A DNA stretch of 14,378 nucleotides from Gammaproteobacteria bacterium (lineage in GTDB: Bacteria; Pseudomonadota; Gammaproteobacteria; UBA4575), in assembly GCA_027297825.1 (NCBI GenBank), contig JAPUHH010000059.1, positions 1 through 14,378 on the forward strand, read 5' to 3'. The notes beneath the pieces were generated by a model. It did not search any database. It had not been told where the DNA came from and saw only the letters and a list, made by a program, of their open reading frames with translations. Numbering within the stretch: position 1 is the stretch's first letter; each line of letters begins with the position of its first letter. Made by a program: the position numbers and the translations under genes. Shown piece by piece: positions 1 through 8,188 of the stretch.

Positions 1-2637
1 TTGCGTCCATATTACTTCGCGCTCACCAGAATACTTATTTATCACTTGCCTAATTTCTTGCGCAGGGAAAGGATACAACTGCTCTACTCTAATAATTACG
101 GTGTTGGTAATTTTATGCTCGCGACGCGCACGTAACAGCTCATAATAAATCTTGCCTGCACACAAAATGATTTTTTTCACTTCTGCTACGCTCACGTCAT
201 CAGCCTCATCGATGACATTAATAAACTCACTATCTATAAATTCACAGAGTTGCGAAGCTGCATCTGCATCACGCAGAATATTTTTAGGGGTCATGACAAT
301 GAGTGGTTTGCGATACGGCCGCAACATCTGACGACGCAACATGTGAAATATCTGCGCGGGCGTGCTTGGCATGCAAACTTGCATGTTTTCTTCTGCACAC
401 ATTTGCAGGTAACGCTCTAAACGAGCGGATGAATGTTCGGGTCCTTGGCCATCGTAGCCATGCGGCAATAACATGACTAAGCCGCAAAAACGTTGCCATT
501 TTACTTCTGAAGAACTTAGGAATTGATCCACATACACTTGTGCGTTGTTCGCAAAATCACCAAACTGCGCTTCCCAAATAACCAATGTTTCAGGTTCTGC
601 TGTACTAAAGCCGACTTCAAAACCCAGCACTGCTTCCTCAGATAGCAAGGAATTAATCGGCAAGAAGCTTGGTTGATCTTTTGCTATATGCTGCAAAGGA
701 ATATGCACATTGCCGTTTTCTTGATCATAAAAAGCGCAATGTCGATGAAAGAACGTACCTCGCAAACTGTCTTGTCCAGACAAACGAACTGCATATCCAT
801 CTTCTAATAGTGAAGCATACGCCAGGGTTTCGCCAAACCCCCAATCCGCGCCTATTTCACCTGCGCCCATCTTTTTGCGTGAGTCGATAATTTTTTCAAC
901 AATACGATGCAAGTAAAAATTTTCAGGCACTGCTGTTATACGTTGCGTAAGGTTTTTAATGCGTTCTGCGCTAATTCGTGTGGTGGCTTTTGCACGCCAG
1001 CTTTTACCAACATATGGTTTGAAATCTATAACATGCTTTCTTATAATTTTTTTCGCGATAGGTCCGCATACCTGTTCGCCTTTTTGTAGCTTATTTAAGA
1101 ATTTCGTCTGTAATGCTTTCACTCTTGCAGGAGTAATAACTTTGTTACGTATCAATCTATTTGCATAAATCTTACGTACACCCTCTTTATTACGAATACT
1201 TTGATACATCATCGGCTGAGTAACGGAGGGCTCATCGGCTTCGTTATGGCCATGTTTTCGATAACATATCATATCGATAACAACATCCAGCGCGAATTTC
1301 ATTCTAAAATCGACAGCAAGTTGCGCAACAAATACAACGGCTTCAGGATCATCTCCATTGACATGAAAGATGGGAGCTTGCACCATTTTGGCCACGTCCG
1401 TGCAATACATGGTGGAACGTGAATCGAGCGGATCACTCGTTGTGAATCCAATTTGATTGTTCACAATCACATGCAAGGTGCCATCCGTGGTATAACCTCT
1501 AGTATTGGATAAATTCAGGGTTTCCATGACGACGCCTTGACCTGCAAATGCAGCGTCGCCATGAATAAGCAACGGGATCACTTTCCTACCTTTCTTATCA
1601 TTTCTTCGTTCCTGTCGCGCGCGTACCGATCCTTCTACCACCGGGTTAATAGCCTCTAAGTGTGAAGGGTTAAAAGCGAGCACGGCATGTACCGGCCCAT
1701 GATCCGTCTTAAGGTCAGATGAGAAGCCTTTATGGTATTTCACATCTCCTGAGCCATTACTAGGGTTAACAGTATCTTCAAATTCTTGAAATAACTCTTC
1801 AGGACTTTTTCCTAAAATATTTACCAATACATTTAAACGGCCACGATGCGCCATGCCCATAATAACTTCTTTAACATGATGATAGCCGCAACGCTTAATA
1901 ACCTCATCAATGATTGGAATTAAACTCAAACCGCCTTCTAACGAAAAACGTTTTTGTCCAACATATTTCTTGTGCAAATAAACTTCTAATTCTTTTGCGG
2001 CAATTAAAATTTCTAATATCCCGCGCTTACGTTTATCCGACAAACCTGGTGATTGATAAAATATTTCGAGACGTGCCTGTATCCATTCTTTTTGTTCGGG
2101 TGAAGTGATGTGTTTAAACTCGGAACCGATGGTTCCGCAATAGGTCACCGAAAGCAGATTAAGAATTTCTCTTAACGTAGCTTTTTTAATTCCACCAATT
2201 AAACCTGTTTCAAAAACAGTATCCATATCTTTATGGCTTAAGCCATGAAATTCTGGATTAAGTTCTGGGATAGCTGCACGTGCAGCGGCGCCTAAAGGAT
2301 CGATATCCGCTTGCCTGTGGCCTAAATACCGATACGCACTAATTAACCGAATCACCGCAACTTGTTTGCGATTAGTCACGGGCTGGGTCGTGGTTATTGA
2401 AGCAGAATTTCTGCTGCTTGCATGTGCAGCATTACGCAATGCAGCTCTTACTCCAGAGTGGGTTACCTGTGAAGAGGATGAGGTTTTACTGGGTTCGAGC
2501 TGACTAAACACTTCCTGCCAGTATTGAGGCACCGAATTTGGATCTACTACATAGTCTTCGTGCAGCGCTTCGATGTATGCAACGCTTGAGCTATTTAGTT
2601 GCTCACCGGTTAACACAGAAAGCTTATTTTTATCCAT
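1..2637 (-). CDS. sucA: 2-oxoglutarate dehydrogenase E1 component, 3' end beyond the window
   Basis: Thiamine-diphosphate-dependent E1 subunit of the 2-oxoglutarate dehydrogenase complex (TCA cycle, cytoplasm). It decarboxylates 2-oxoglutarate and passes the succinyl group to the lipoyl domain of SucB. I translated the minus strand from ATG 2637-2635 to base 1: 879 codons with no stop or frameshift. Visible family motifs are the N-terminal segment NSSSVAYIEALHEDY followed by a PQYWQEVF block (about residues 15-45), GMAHRGRLNVL (near 260), GDVKYHKGFSSD (near 300), NPSHLEAINPVVEGSVRAR, IHGDAAFAGQG (near 360), VNNQIGFTTSDP (near 393), RLSGQDSLRGTFFHRH and LLPHGYDGQGPEHSSARLER. The reading stops at VIWTQ, where the family normally continues with a short EEPxNxGAW-type tail, so about 50 residues are missing. 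No Shine-Dalgarno sequence is evident before the ATG. The gene follows pilZ after 82 bp; the usual sdh partners are not upstream. The identification is firm. Confidence 0.97.
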   Translation of the reverse strand, partial: MDKNKLSVLTGEQLNSSSVAYIEALHEDYVVDPNSVPQYWQEVFSQLEPSKTSSSSQVTHSGVRAALRNAAHASSRNSASITTTQPVTNRKQVAVIRLISAYRYLGHRQADIDPLGAAARAAIPELNPEFHGLSHKDMDTVFETGLIGGIKKATLREILNLLSVTYCGTIGSEFKHITSPEQKEWIQARLEIFYQSPGLSDKRKRGILEILIAAKELEVYLHKKYVGQKRFSLEGGLSLIPIIDEVIKRCGYHHVKEVIMGMAHRGRLNVLVNILGKSPEELFQEFEDTVNPSNGSGDVKYHKGFSSDLKTDHGPVHAVLAFNPSHLEAINPVVEGSVRARQERRNDKKGRKVIPLLIHGDAAFAGQGVVMETLNLSNTRGYTTDGTLHVIVNNQIGFTTSDPLDSRSTMYCTDVAKMVQAPIFHVNGDDPEAVVFVAQLAVDFRMKFALDVVIDMICYRKHGHNEADEPSVTQPMMYQSIRNKEGVRKIYANRLIRNKVITPARVKALQTKFLNKLQKGEQVCGPIAKKIIRKHVIDFKPYVGKSWRAKATTRISAERIKNLTQRITAVPENFYLHRIVEKIIDSRKKMGAGEIGADWGFGETLAYASLLEDGYAVRLSGQDSLRGTFFHRHCAFYDQENGNVHIPLQHIAKDQPSFLPINSLLSEEAVLGFEVGFSTAEPETLVIWEAQFGDFANNAQVYVDQFLSSSEVKWQRFCGLVMLLPHGYDGQGPEHSSARLERYLQMCAEENMQVCMPSTPAQIFHMLRRQMLRPYRKPLIVMTPKNILRDADAASQLCEFIDSEFINVIDEADDVSVAEVKKIILCAGKIYYELLRARREHKITNTVIIRVEQLYPFPAQEIRQVINKYSGEREVIWTQ

Positions 2638-2658
2638 TGGCTAGTTTGTTAAGCATTT

Positions 2659-2675
2659 GATGTCATGTAGACATC
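2659..2675 (-). other. Hairpin in the sucA upstream region
   Basis: Perfect 6-bp inverted repeat GATGTC / GACATC with a 5-nt loop, 21 nt upstream of the sucA start. It may be a regulator-binding site or a structure in the sucA leader. No T-run follows on the minus strand. Confidence 0.3.
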
Positions 2676-2702
2676 GGATATAAGACATTAATTCAGATGT
2701 TT

Positions 2703-2716
2703 GCGCAATCATGCGC
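2703..2716 (-). other. Small hairpin just after pilZ
   Basis: Perfect inverted repeat GCGCA / TGCGC with a 4-nt loop, starting 3 nt beyond the pilZ stop codon. No run of T follows on the minus strand, so it is not a standard intrinsic terminator. It could stabilise the 3' end of the pilZ message or be chance. Confidence 0.3.
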
Positions 2717-2719
2717 GTA

Positions 2720-3067
2720 TTACATAGTATGGGTAGGTCTATCTGCTTGAAGCGCGCCAGCCAACAGTGTTTCAATCTTATTACGTGTTTGACCATTGTC
2801 TTGCTTACTAAATTGCACGCCTATTCCAGCAGTACGATTGCCCTGCGCATTGGGAGGAGTAATCCATACCACATTACCTGCTACAGGGAGACGCTCGGTC
2901 TCATCCATGAGTGATAAAAGCATAAATACTTCATCATCAAGTTTGTAGGATTTCGTTGTGGGGATGAATAATCCGCCATTTTTAATAAAAGGAATATAAG
3001 CTGCATACAATGAACCTTTATCCTTAATGGCGAGTGATAATATCCCTCTGCTGCCTTCTGCTGCCAT
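2720..3067 (-). CDS. pilZ: Type IV pilus assembly protein PilZ
   Basis: Small single-domain PilZ protein of 115 residues, close to the usual length of the type IV pilus PilZ. In Pseudomonas this family is needed for pilus biogenesis and acts through the PilB ATPase and FimX. Visible features are a hydrophobic start (RGILSLAIKDKGSLYAAY), the family block IPFIKNGGLFIPTTKSYKLD (residues about 26-45), LPVAGNVVWITPPNAQGNR, GIGVQFS, and a tail ending PTHTM. The canonical c-di-GMP RxxxR and (D/N)xSxxG motifs are not seen; the corresponding segment reads KNGG. This agrees with the pilus-type PilZ not binding c-di-GMP by itself. The ATG at 3067 lies 12 nt after the holB stop, so it is probably the last gene of the pabC-pilZ transcript. 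Other pilus genes are not in the window. Confidence 0.93.
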   Translation of the reverse strand: MAAEGSRGILSLAIKDKGSLYAAYIPFIKNGGLFIPTTKSYKLDDEVFMLLSLMDETERLPVAGNVVWITPPNAQGNRTAGIGVQFSKQDNGQTRNKIETLLAGALQADRPTHTM

Positions 3068-3079
3068 ACTTATATTCTA

Positions 3080-4072
3080 TTAGACCGGTTGTTCTAGTAT
3101 TTCCTGGCATCGAACCAGCATGTCTTCTATGAACAAACGCTTGTTCAATGGAGCGCTAGAAAATCGACGCAATTCAATAAGCTTGTCCCAAAAGCTATAT
3201 AATGACTGTAAGTCTACGCGGCCCACTAAACTATGCAAGCTCCGACGAATGTCCGGATTTTCGAGGGTTACCGGCTCTTTTTTGTAATGACAACGAATCA
3301 AATCTGCGCACCAAGCCTGTTGCCACCCCACTAGCTTCTGTAACTCTTCATTCTGTAGTTTTGCAGAAATTTTTGTGACTTTTTCTTTGCAATGCATGAG
3401 TTGGTGGATATCACGGTAATAATCCAATCTCTCTTCGCCTAAGCCCGTCTCATACAGCTCCATCGCAAGCAAGGGCCGATTGCCAGCACCCGGCAGTAGA
3501 GATTTCCAATCCACGCTTTTATCTTGCTGCTGTAACCAATCTAGCGCCTGTTTTACACTCGGCAGCGGAAATTTCCATATCTGACAACGGCTCTTTATGG
3601 TGGCGAGTAAGCTTTCCGCATGGTGACTAACTAAAAATATAATTGAATTTGCTGGCGGCTCTTCTAAAGTCTTTAGCAATGCATTCGACGCATTGATATT
3701 CATAAGATCGGCTTGGTTTATACAAACTGCTTTATACGTGCCAATATGACGACTCAATGACATGAATTTATTAAGTTCACGAATGTCATCAATTTTAATC
3801 TGCTCTACCTCCTCATCCACATTAATCATACGCACATCCGGATGCGTTCTTGCTGAAAACAGACGACAATCGTTACATTCACCGCATGCGGTATTTTCTT
3901 TATTGGGCTGCGTACAGTTTAGTCTTTGCATGTATGCCAAGCAAAATTCTAGCTTACCGATTGCAGCTGGCCCTGAGATCAAATTGGCATGTGCTAAACG
4001 TTGGCTGCTCAAGTATTGTGTAAATTGTTGCCATTGCTCTGCTTGCCACGGATACATCATTTTGGTAGACAC
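3080..4072 (-). CDS. holB: DNA polymerase III subunit delta'
   Basis: Delta-prime subunit of the DNA polymerase III clamp loader (330 residues, normal length). With gamma/tau and delta it loads the beta sliding clamp. Visible: YPWQAEQW near the N-terminus, a degenerate P-loop region (GPAAIGKLEF, about 34-43), a four-cysteine zinc module (C52, C63, C66, C69) followed by THPD, the sensor segment NASNALLKTLEEPPANSIIF, and the SRC motif (KSRCQIW). The degenerate P-loop and the SRC arginine fit delta', which does not hydrolyse ATP but supplies an arginine finger to its neighbour. The start used is GTG at 4072-4070, directly touching the tmk TAA. Two in-frame ATGs follow at codons 5 and 6, so the true N-terminus may be four or five residues shorter. 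Confidence 0.95.
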   Translation of the reverse strand: MSTKMMYPWQAEQWQQFTQYLSSQRLAHANLISGPAAIGKLEFCLAYMQRLNCTQPNKENTACGECNDCRLFSARTHPDVRMINVDEEVEQIKIDDIRELNKFMSLSRHIGTYKAVCINQADLMNINASNALLKTLEEPPANSIIFLVSHHAESLLATIKSRCQIWKFPLPSVKQALDWLQQQDKSVDWKSLLPGAGNRPLLAMELYETGLGEERLDYYRDIHQLMHCKEKVTKISAKLQNEELQKLVGWQQAWCADLIRCHYKKEPVTLENPDIRRSLHSLVGRVDLQSLYSFWDKLIELRRFSSAPLNKRLFIEDMLVRCQEILEQPV

Positions 4073-4729
4073 TTAAAATAATAACTCTGGGAATCTTTGG
4101 TTTACCGTGGTTTGAATTGCGATGGCCACTTCATTTATTGCTTGATCTGCATTGACAACCCTAATACGCAGGGGATTATCTTTAGCGCGCTGAAGATAGG
4201 TATCTTGAACCTGCTCAAAAAACTCGAGCCGCTCTTTTTCAAATCGATCTTTTTTGCCACGCCTTGCCACACGCTGCATGCCCGTTTTAATATCGCAGGT
4301 AAGTAGTATTGTTAAATCAGGTTGAAAATTACCTTGTACTACAGATTCTAATTTTAGTATTTCCGAAAGCGGTACACCTCTACCTCCACCTTGGTATGCG
4401 TAACTTGCATCGGTAAATCGATCACATAATACCCATATGTTTTTTTGCAACGCAGGATAAATAACTTCATCAAGATGTTGCGCGCGTGCTGCAAACATGA
4501 GTAATAATTCCGCATGTGAATCTAGATTAGTCGATTTTTTATCAAGCAAGATTTCACGTATACGTTCTCCCGTTTTTGTGCCACCAGGTTCACGCGTGAC
4601 AAGTGTTTTTATTTTCTTTGACTGTAGATACTCTTGCAAGAGTTCTATTTGTGTCGTTTTCCCTACCCCTTCCGTTCCTTCAAAAGTAATAAATTTACTT
4701 CGCAACATTTCCTTTGTATTGTTATTCAT
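4073..4729 (-). CDS. tmk: Thymidylate kinase (dTMP kinase)
   Basis: Phosphorylates dTMP to dTDP with ATP in dTTP synthesis. Visible: P-loop FEGTEGVGKTT, TREPGGTKTGERIREILL, the DRFTDASYAYQGGGRG block with the DRx dTMP-binding motif, and a lid region RVARRGKKDRFEKE. Full length is about 218 residues. The start is uncertain. TTG 4735 adds two residues; ATG 4729 (chosen) reads MNNNTKEMLRSKF; ATG 4708 gives MLRSKF, which aligns best with the usual family N-terminus but has AAGGA only about 1 nt upstream. None has a well-placed Shine-Dalgarno sequence. The gene is wedged between mltG (12 nt upstream) and holB (0 nt downstream), implying translational coupling. Confidence 0.95.
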   Translation of the reverse strand: MNNNTKEMLRSKFITFEGTEGVGKTTQIELLQEYLQSKKIKTLVTREPGGTKTGERIREILLDKKSTNLDSHAELLLMFAARAQHLDEVIYPALQKNIWVLCDRFTDASYAYQGGGRGVPLSEILKLESVVQGNFQPDLTILLTCDIKTGMQRVARRGKKDRFEKERLEFFEQVQDTYLQRAKDNPLRIRVVNADQAINEVAIAIQTTVNQRFPELLF

Positions 4730-4741
4730 AGTCAAGTATTG

Positions 4742-5764
4742 TTATTGATAATTATTATCAGCTTTGTAGCGTTTTTTGTTGCCATTGAGTTGGTATTTGA
4801 TCACAGCTTCACGATGTTCATCATAGGTTTCGGAGAAATAGTGTGTACCATCGCCTTTTGCCACAAAATATACCGCTTCACTTTCTGCTGGCATTAAAGC
4901 AGCTGCAATAGAGGATCGACCAGGTAAAGAAATTGGTGTTGGTGGCAAACCTTTATGCAAGTATGTGTTGTATGGCGTATCGGCTTTTAAGTCTTTACGT
5001 TTTATATTTCCATCAAACGATTCGCCCATGCCATAAATAACTGTAGGGTCCGTTTGCAACCTCATGCCGCGTTTTAAGCGCGTGATAAACACTGCTGCGA
5101 CCAGGGTACGCTCTTCTTCAACACTAGTTTCCTTCTCAATTATTGAAGCTAAGTTTAATGCTTCTTCAGGGCTACTAAGCGGTAGATCTTTTTGTCGTTT
5201 AGACCATTCTTCGTCTAAAACTTGAAGCATATATTTAAAGGCACGTTGAAAGAACTCCACGTCTGTGGTGCCCGATGGAAAATGATAAGTATCAGGATAA
5301 AATCTACCTTCAGGATGAAGATTATTAAGATCTAACTTTTCTAACAACTCTTCAGGTGAACTTACTGTTTGTGTGATTTTTTCATGCTGTTTCACCGCTT
5401 GCCACATTTGTTTAAAGGTCCAACCCTCAATTATCGTCAAAGTGAATTGCAGTGTTTCACCCTTAACAAGTTTATTAAGCAGCTCTACGGGCGTCAAAGC
5501 GGTAGTTAGAGAGTATTCTCCGGCTTTAATCGAATTGGTAGCTCCACTTAAGCGACCAAACACACCCCACTGAAATTTCTCTTTAATTAAACCACTTTCA
5601 ATTAGCTTTTGAGTCACGGCATTAAAACTCATGCCAGGTGAAATAATTAGCTGAACATCTTTAGAGTTGCCCGACAACGGGTGGGTTGCATAATCTTTAA
5701 AGTAGATTGATAGCCAAGCGATTGCTATGGATAATGCAATAATTAGTGCGCTCAATTTACGCAT
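4742..5764 (-). CDS. mltG: Endolytic murein transglycosylase MltG (YceG family)
   Basis: Inner-membrane lytic transglycosylase that cuts nascent glycan strands and so may limit their length. It has 340 residues, as expected. It shows one N-terminal membrane segment (about residues 4-22), then a periplasmic LysM-like region with GMSFNAVTQKLIESGLI (44-60) and SIKAGEYSL (78-86). The catalytic YceG core includes HPEGRFYPDTYHFP (150-163), the active-site segment ASIIEKETSVEEER with the likely catalytic Glu210, RLKRGMRLQTDPTVIYGMG (229-247), DTPYNTYLHKGLPPTPI and HYFSETYDEH. The ATG at 5764 is 22 nt downstream of the pabC stop. The pabC-mltG-tmk-holB order is common in gammaproteobacteria. Confidence 0.95.
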   Translation of the reverse strand: MRKLSALIIALSIAIAWLSIYFKDYATHPLSGNSKDVQLIISPGMSFNAVTQKLIESGLIKEKFQWGVFGRLSGATNSIKAGEYSLTTALTPVELLNKLVKGETLQFTLTIIEGWTFKQMWQAVKQHEKITQTVSSPEELLEKLDLNNLHPEGRFYPDTYHFPSGTTDVEFFQRAFKYMLQVLDEEWSKRQKDLPLSSPEEALNLASIIEKETSVEEERTLVAAVFITRLKRGMRLQTDPTVIYGMGESFDGNIKRKDLKADTPYNTYLHKGLPPTPISLPGRSSIAAALMPAESEAVYFVAKGDGTHYFSETYDEHREAVIKYQLNGNKKRYKADNNYQ

Positions 5765-5786
5765 GAGACATTCACACTAATCCTGT

Positions 5787-6608
5787 TTAAGTATTAAAGA
5801 TCGACATCAGTTTTTTAATTATAGCGGTTTTAGGCAAGGTTAGATTACTAAAACATTTTACCGGCCAAATGCCAATCACGCTATTGCATACAAACATCCC
5901 TTGAATATCTGAGATTTCACTTAGGCTAAATTCCCGAATAGAAAGTTGAATATCATTATTATTGCAGTAATTTATCACTTTATTGCGCAATACCCCAGCC
6001 ACCCCACAGCCAGTAAGCTCAGGGGTCACCAAACAACTCGCCATTTCAAAAAATACATTACTCGAGGTTGCTTCAATGATATGGTCTTCCTGATCACAAA
6101 CAAGCCCTTCTTGATATTCATCAGCCCATTCGCTACGTGCCAACACTTGCTCGAGTCGATTTAAATGCTTAATCTGCGCAAGTTTGCTTTGTTGTGCCAA
6201 GCGAAACTCACATAGTGTTACATCGATACCTGATTGTGTATAACTTTCCGGATATTCTGTCCAAGGAAATTTTTGGATGATGCGCGTTAAACTTTGTTGC
6301 GTAGATTTATAGCCTCTACCACCCACACCACGTGTGATAATAATTTTGACTATACATTGCGCATCAACATCGATTAACTTTTCTACTTCGGTCTTCAAGA
6401 GAGCATGATCTAAACCAGAGAGGCCCAAAATTTCGCAGCCCAATTTTAGACGTTCTAGATGCTCTTGCCAGTACTGCGGCTGACCTTGCTGGATTGCGAT
6501 AGTTTCAAATATACCGTCACCGTATAACAAACCGCGATCAAGACTCGAAAGGCTATCGCCCTGTTCACCATTAATGATGCATGCGGGTGTTTGCACCTTA
6601 GCCCGCAT
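5787..6608 (-). CDS. pabC: Aminodeoxychorismate lyase
   Basis: PLP enzyme of fold type IV that converts 4-amino-4-deoxychorismate to p-aminobenzoate and pyruvate, feeding folate synthesis. It has 273 residues. Visible: SLDRGLLYGDGIFETI (about 21-37), the RGxGGRGY segment (93-100), the PLP-linking lysine in IKHLNRLEQVLAR (Lys147), EATSSNVFF (179-187, with the conserved glutamate) and GVAGVLRNKVI. These residues are shared with branched-chain aminotransferases, but the short length, the KHLNRLEQV context and the position before mltG favour PabC. The ATG at 6608 is preceded by a weak ribosome-binding region. It is 306 bp downstream of the fabF start codon's gene end, with its own promoter-like sequence (see 6647-6674). 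Confidence 0.93.
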   Translation of the reverse strand: MRAKVQTPACIINGEQGDSLSSLDRGLLYGDGIFETIAIQQGQPQYWQEHLERLKLGCEILGLSGLDHALLKTEVEKLIDVDAQCIVKIIITRGVGGRGYKSTQQSLTRIIQKFPWTEYPESYTQSGIDVTLCEFRLAQQSKLAQIKHLNRLEQVLARSEWADEYQEGLVCDQEDHIIEATSSNVFFEMASCLVTPELTGCGVAGVLRNKVINYCNNNDIQLSIREFSLSEISDIQGMFVCNSVIGIWPVKCFSNLTLPKTAIIKKLMSIFNT

Positions 6609-6624
6609 TTTGCACCGGACCGTT

Positions 6625-6637
6625 TCTAAATTTTAGA
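6625..6637. promoter_or_regulatory. 13-bp palindrome near the predicted pabC start of transcription
   Basis: TCTAAATTTTAGA has 6-bp arms around one central base. It lies immediately downstream of the promoter-like pair at 6647-6674, where a repressor would block transcription of pabC-mltG-tmk-holB-pilZ. It could equally be chance in AT-rich DNA. Confidence 0.3.
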
Positions 6638-6646
6638 CAATGCATG

Positions 6647-6674
6647 ATTAAATAAATGCTATGCAAAACCTCAA
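6647..6674 (-). promoter_or_regulatory. Promoter-like sequence for pabC operon
   Basis: On the minus strand, TTGAGG (-35, 6674-6669) and TTTAAT (-10, 6652-6647) are separated by 16 bp, matching 4/6 and 5/6 of the sigma-70 consensus. This would give a leader of about 30 nt before pabC and would separate pabC-pilZ from the fab genes. Confidence 0.4.
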
Positions 6675-6909
6675 AAAACACAGAGTATATTTGACAAAAG
6701 ACGGCCCGGTTTTTGGCTGGATTTCACTACCCAGACTTGCGTTTCCTTCAAGCCGCCGCGATGGCTATGGCTTTCGGTCCAGCGCGACGCCAGGTAAAAA
6801 CGATCACTCACCCTACAACCAAACTCTGGTGCAATATACGAGCTAGTTCAAAACAACTTGGCTCATTCGAGAACAATACAAATACAAGAGCATCAACAGG
6901 CAAAGTCAA

Positions 6910-8151
6910 TTATATTTTTTTAAACACTACCGTACCATTGGTACCACCAAAACCAAACGAATTAGAGAGTGCTACGTTCATTTTCTTGTCGCGCGCTTCA
7001 TTCGGAACATAGTCAAGATCACATTTTGGATCTGGAGTTTCATAATTAATGGTTGGTGGTAAAACATTACGATAAAGCGCTAACACACTAAATATAGCTT
7101 CTACACCGCCGGCCGCACCGAGCAAGTGCCCAGTCATGGACTTGGTAGAACTTACGGCGAGCGTGTTAGCATGCCCACCAAAAGTGTTTTTGATACCTTC
7201 TGTTTCAGCCGCATCACCTGCAGGAGTAGAGGTTCCATGTGCATTAATGTAATCAACATCGGTCGTATTAAGCCCAGCATCCGTTAATGCATTCACCATG
7301 CATTTTGCGCCGCCACTACCAACTACCGCGGGTGAAGTCATGTGGTAGGCATCACTGCTCATACCATATCCGACTATCTCACAATAAATTTTTGCAGAAC
7401 GTGCTTTTGCGAGTTCGTATTCCTCTAGCACCAGCACTCCCGCTCCATCACCTAGAACAAAACCATTTCGGTTTAAATCAAAGGGACGACTCGCGCCTTC
7501 TGGATCGTCATTGTGTGATGAGCACAAAGCCCTTGCTGCAGCAAAACCACCAATGCCTAGCGGACATGTGGCCATCTCTGCGCCGCCTGCAACCATGATA
7601 TCGGCGTCGCCATATTTAATCATTCTTGCCGCATCACCAATATTATGTGTACCTGTGGTACAAGCCGATACAATTGAAATATTAGGTCCACGATATCCGC
7701 GCATGATGGATAAATTACCAGACACCATGTTGATGATATTGCTCGGTACAAAAAATGGTGAAATCTTTTTTGGACCGCCTTTTAGATAAGCTTCGTTACT
7801 TTTTTCAATACCGGGTAACCCACCGATACCGCTACCAATCGCAACACCGATACGATCTGCATTTTCTTCGGTAACTTCAAATCCTGAATCCTCTGCTGCT
7901 TGTATACCCGCGCCAATGCCATAGTGAATAAAAGGATCCATCTTGCGTTGATCTTTCTTTGATAAGTAATCATCCACTACAAAATCACGCGTTTGTCCTG
8001 CGATTTGCACGGAAAAATCACTTGCATCGAAACAATCTATTTTAGAAATACCACTGTTACCAGCGGTAATGTTTGCCCAGGCCTTCTCTACATTAGACCC
8101 AACTGGAGAAACAATCCCCATACCGGTAACTACTACACGTCGCTGAGACAC
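6910..8151 (-). CDS. fabF: Beta-ketoacyl-ACP synthase II
   Basis: Condensing enzyme of type II fatty-acid synthesis that extends acyl-ACP with malonyl-ACP. It has 413 residues, the usual length. The Cys-His-His triad is intact: nucleophile Cys164 in SACTTGTHNIGDA, His305 in NAHGTSTPAGD and His342 in STKSMTGHLLGAAGG, with Lys337 between. The C-terminal SNSFGFGGTNG (396-406) is present. The start is GTG 8151-8149, giving MSQRRVVVTGMGIVSPVG, with the purine-rich AGAGAAGAG upstream as ribosome-binding site. It follows acpP by 94 nt, a spacer that contains a hairpin. The Cys-His-His type separates it from the Cys-His-Asn FabH type; FabF is preferred over FabB by sequence and by the acpP neighbour. 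Confidence 0.96.
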   Translation of the reverse strand: MSQRRVVVTGMGIVSPVGSNVEKAWANITAGNSGISKIDCFDASDFSVQIAGQTRDFVVDDYLSKKDQRKMDPFIHYGIGAGIQAAEDSGFEVTEENADRIGVAIGSGIGGLPGIEKSNEAYLKGGPKKISPFFVPSNIINMVSGNLSIMRGYRGPNISIVSACTTGTHNIGDAARMIKYGDADIMVAGGAEMATCPLGIGGFAAARALCSSHNDDPEGASRPFDLNRNGFVLGDGAGVLVLEEYELAKARSAKIYCEIVGYGMSSDAYHMTSPAVVGSGGAKCMVNALTDAGLNTTDVDYINAHGTSTPAGDAAETEGIKNTFGGHANTLAVSSTKSMTGHLLGAAGGVEAIFSVLALYRNVLPPTINYETPDPKCDLDYVPNEARDKKMNVALSNSFGFGGTNGTVVFKKI

Positions 8152-8188
8152 AATATCTGCTCTTCTCTAGAAAAATTTATATGTGGGT

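Larger units (their letters stand above)
6609..6909. other. fabF-pabC spacer with unexplained GC-rich core
   Basis: About 300 bp between two genes that are usually closely spaced. Positions 6701-6800 contain 57 G or C in 100, against about 40 % for the genes around it, and include the tandem ATGGCT ATGGCT. Short open stretches exist on both strands. On the minus strand, the frame directly after the fabF stop stays open for about 34 codons, then TGA, then another short run. On the plus strand an ATG at 6713 opens a frame running into fabF. None has a Shine-Dalgarno sequence and I recognise no product. It may be a dispersed intergenic repeat, a decayed gene fragment or a small RNA; the sequence alone does not decide. 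Confidence 0.5.

Noticed and set aside
669..2108. Several plus-strand open frames of 60-73 codons across sucA
   Set aside because: The minus-strand frame is continuous and encodes a conserved E1 protein; these frames are its shadows.
1..2637. Possible pseudogene, because no complete sucA frame is visible
   Set aside because: Manual translation shows 879 uninterrupted codons; it only lacks its end because of the window edge.
6661..7012. Plus-strand frames from 6661 and 6713 as small genes
   Set aside because: The 6713 frame runs into the 3' end of fabF, neither has a ribosome-binding site, and no family is recognisable. The segment is kept only as an unexplained spacer.
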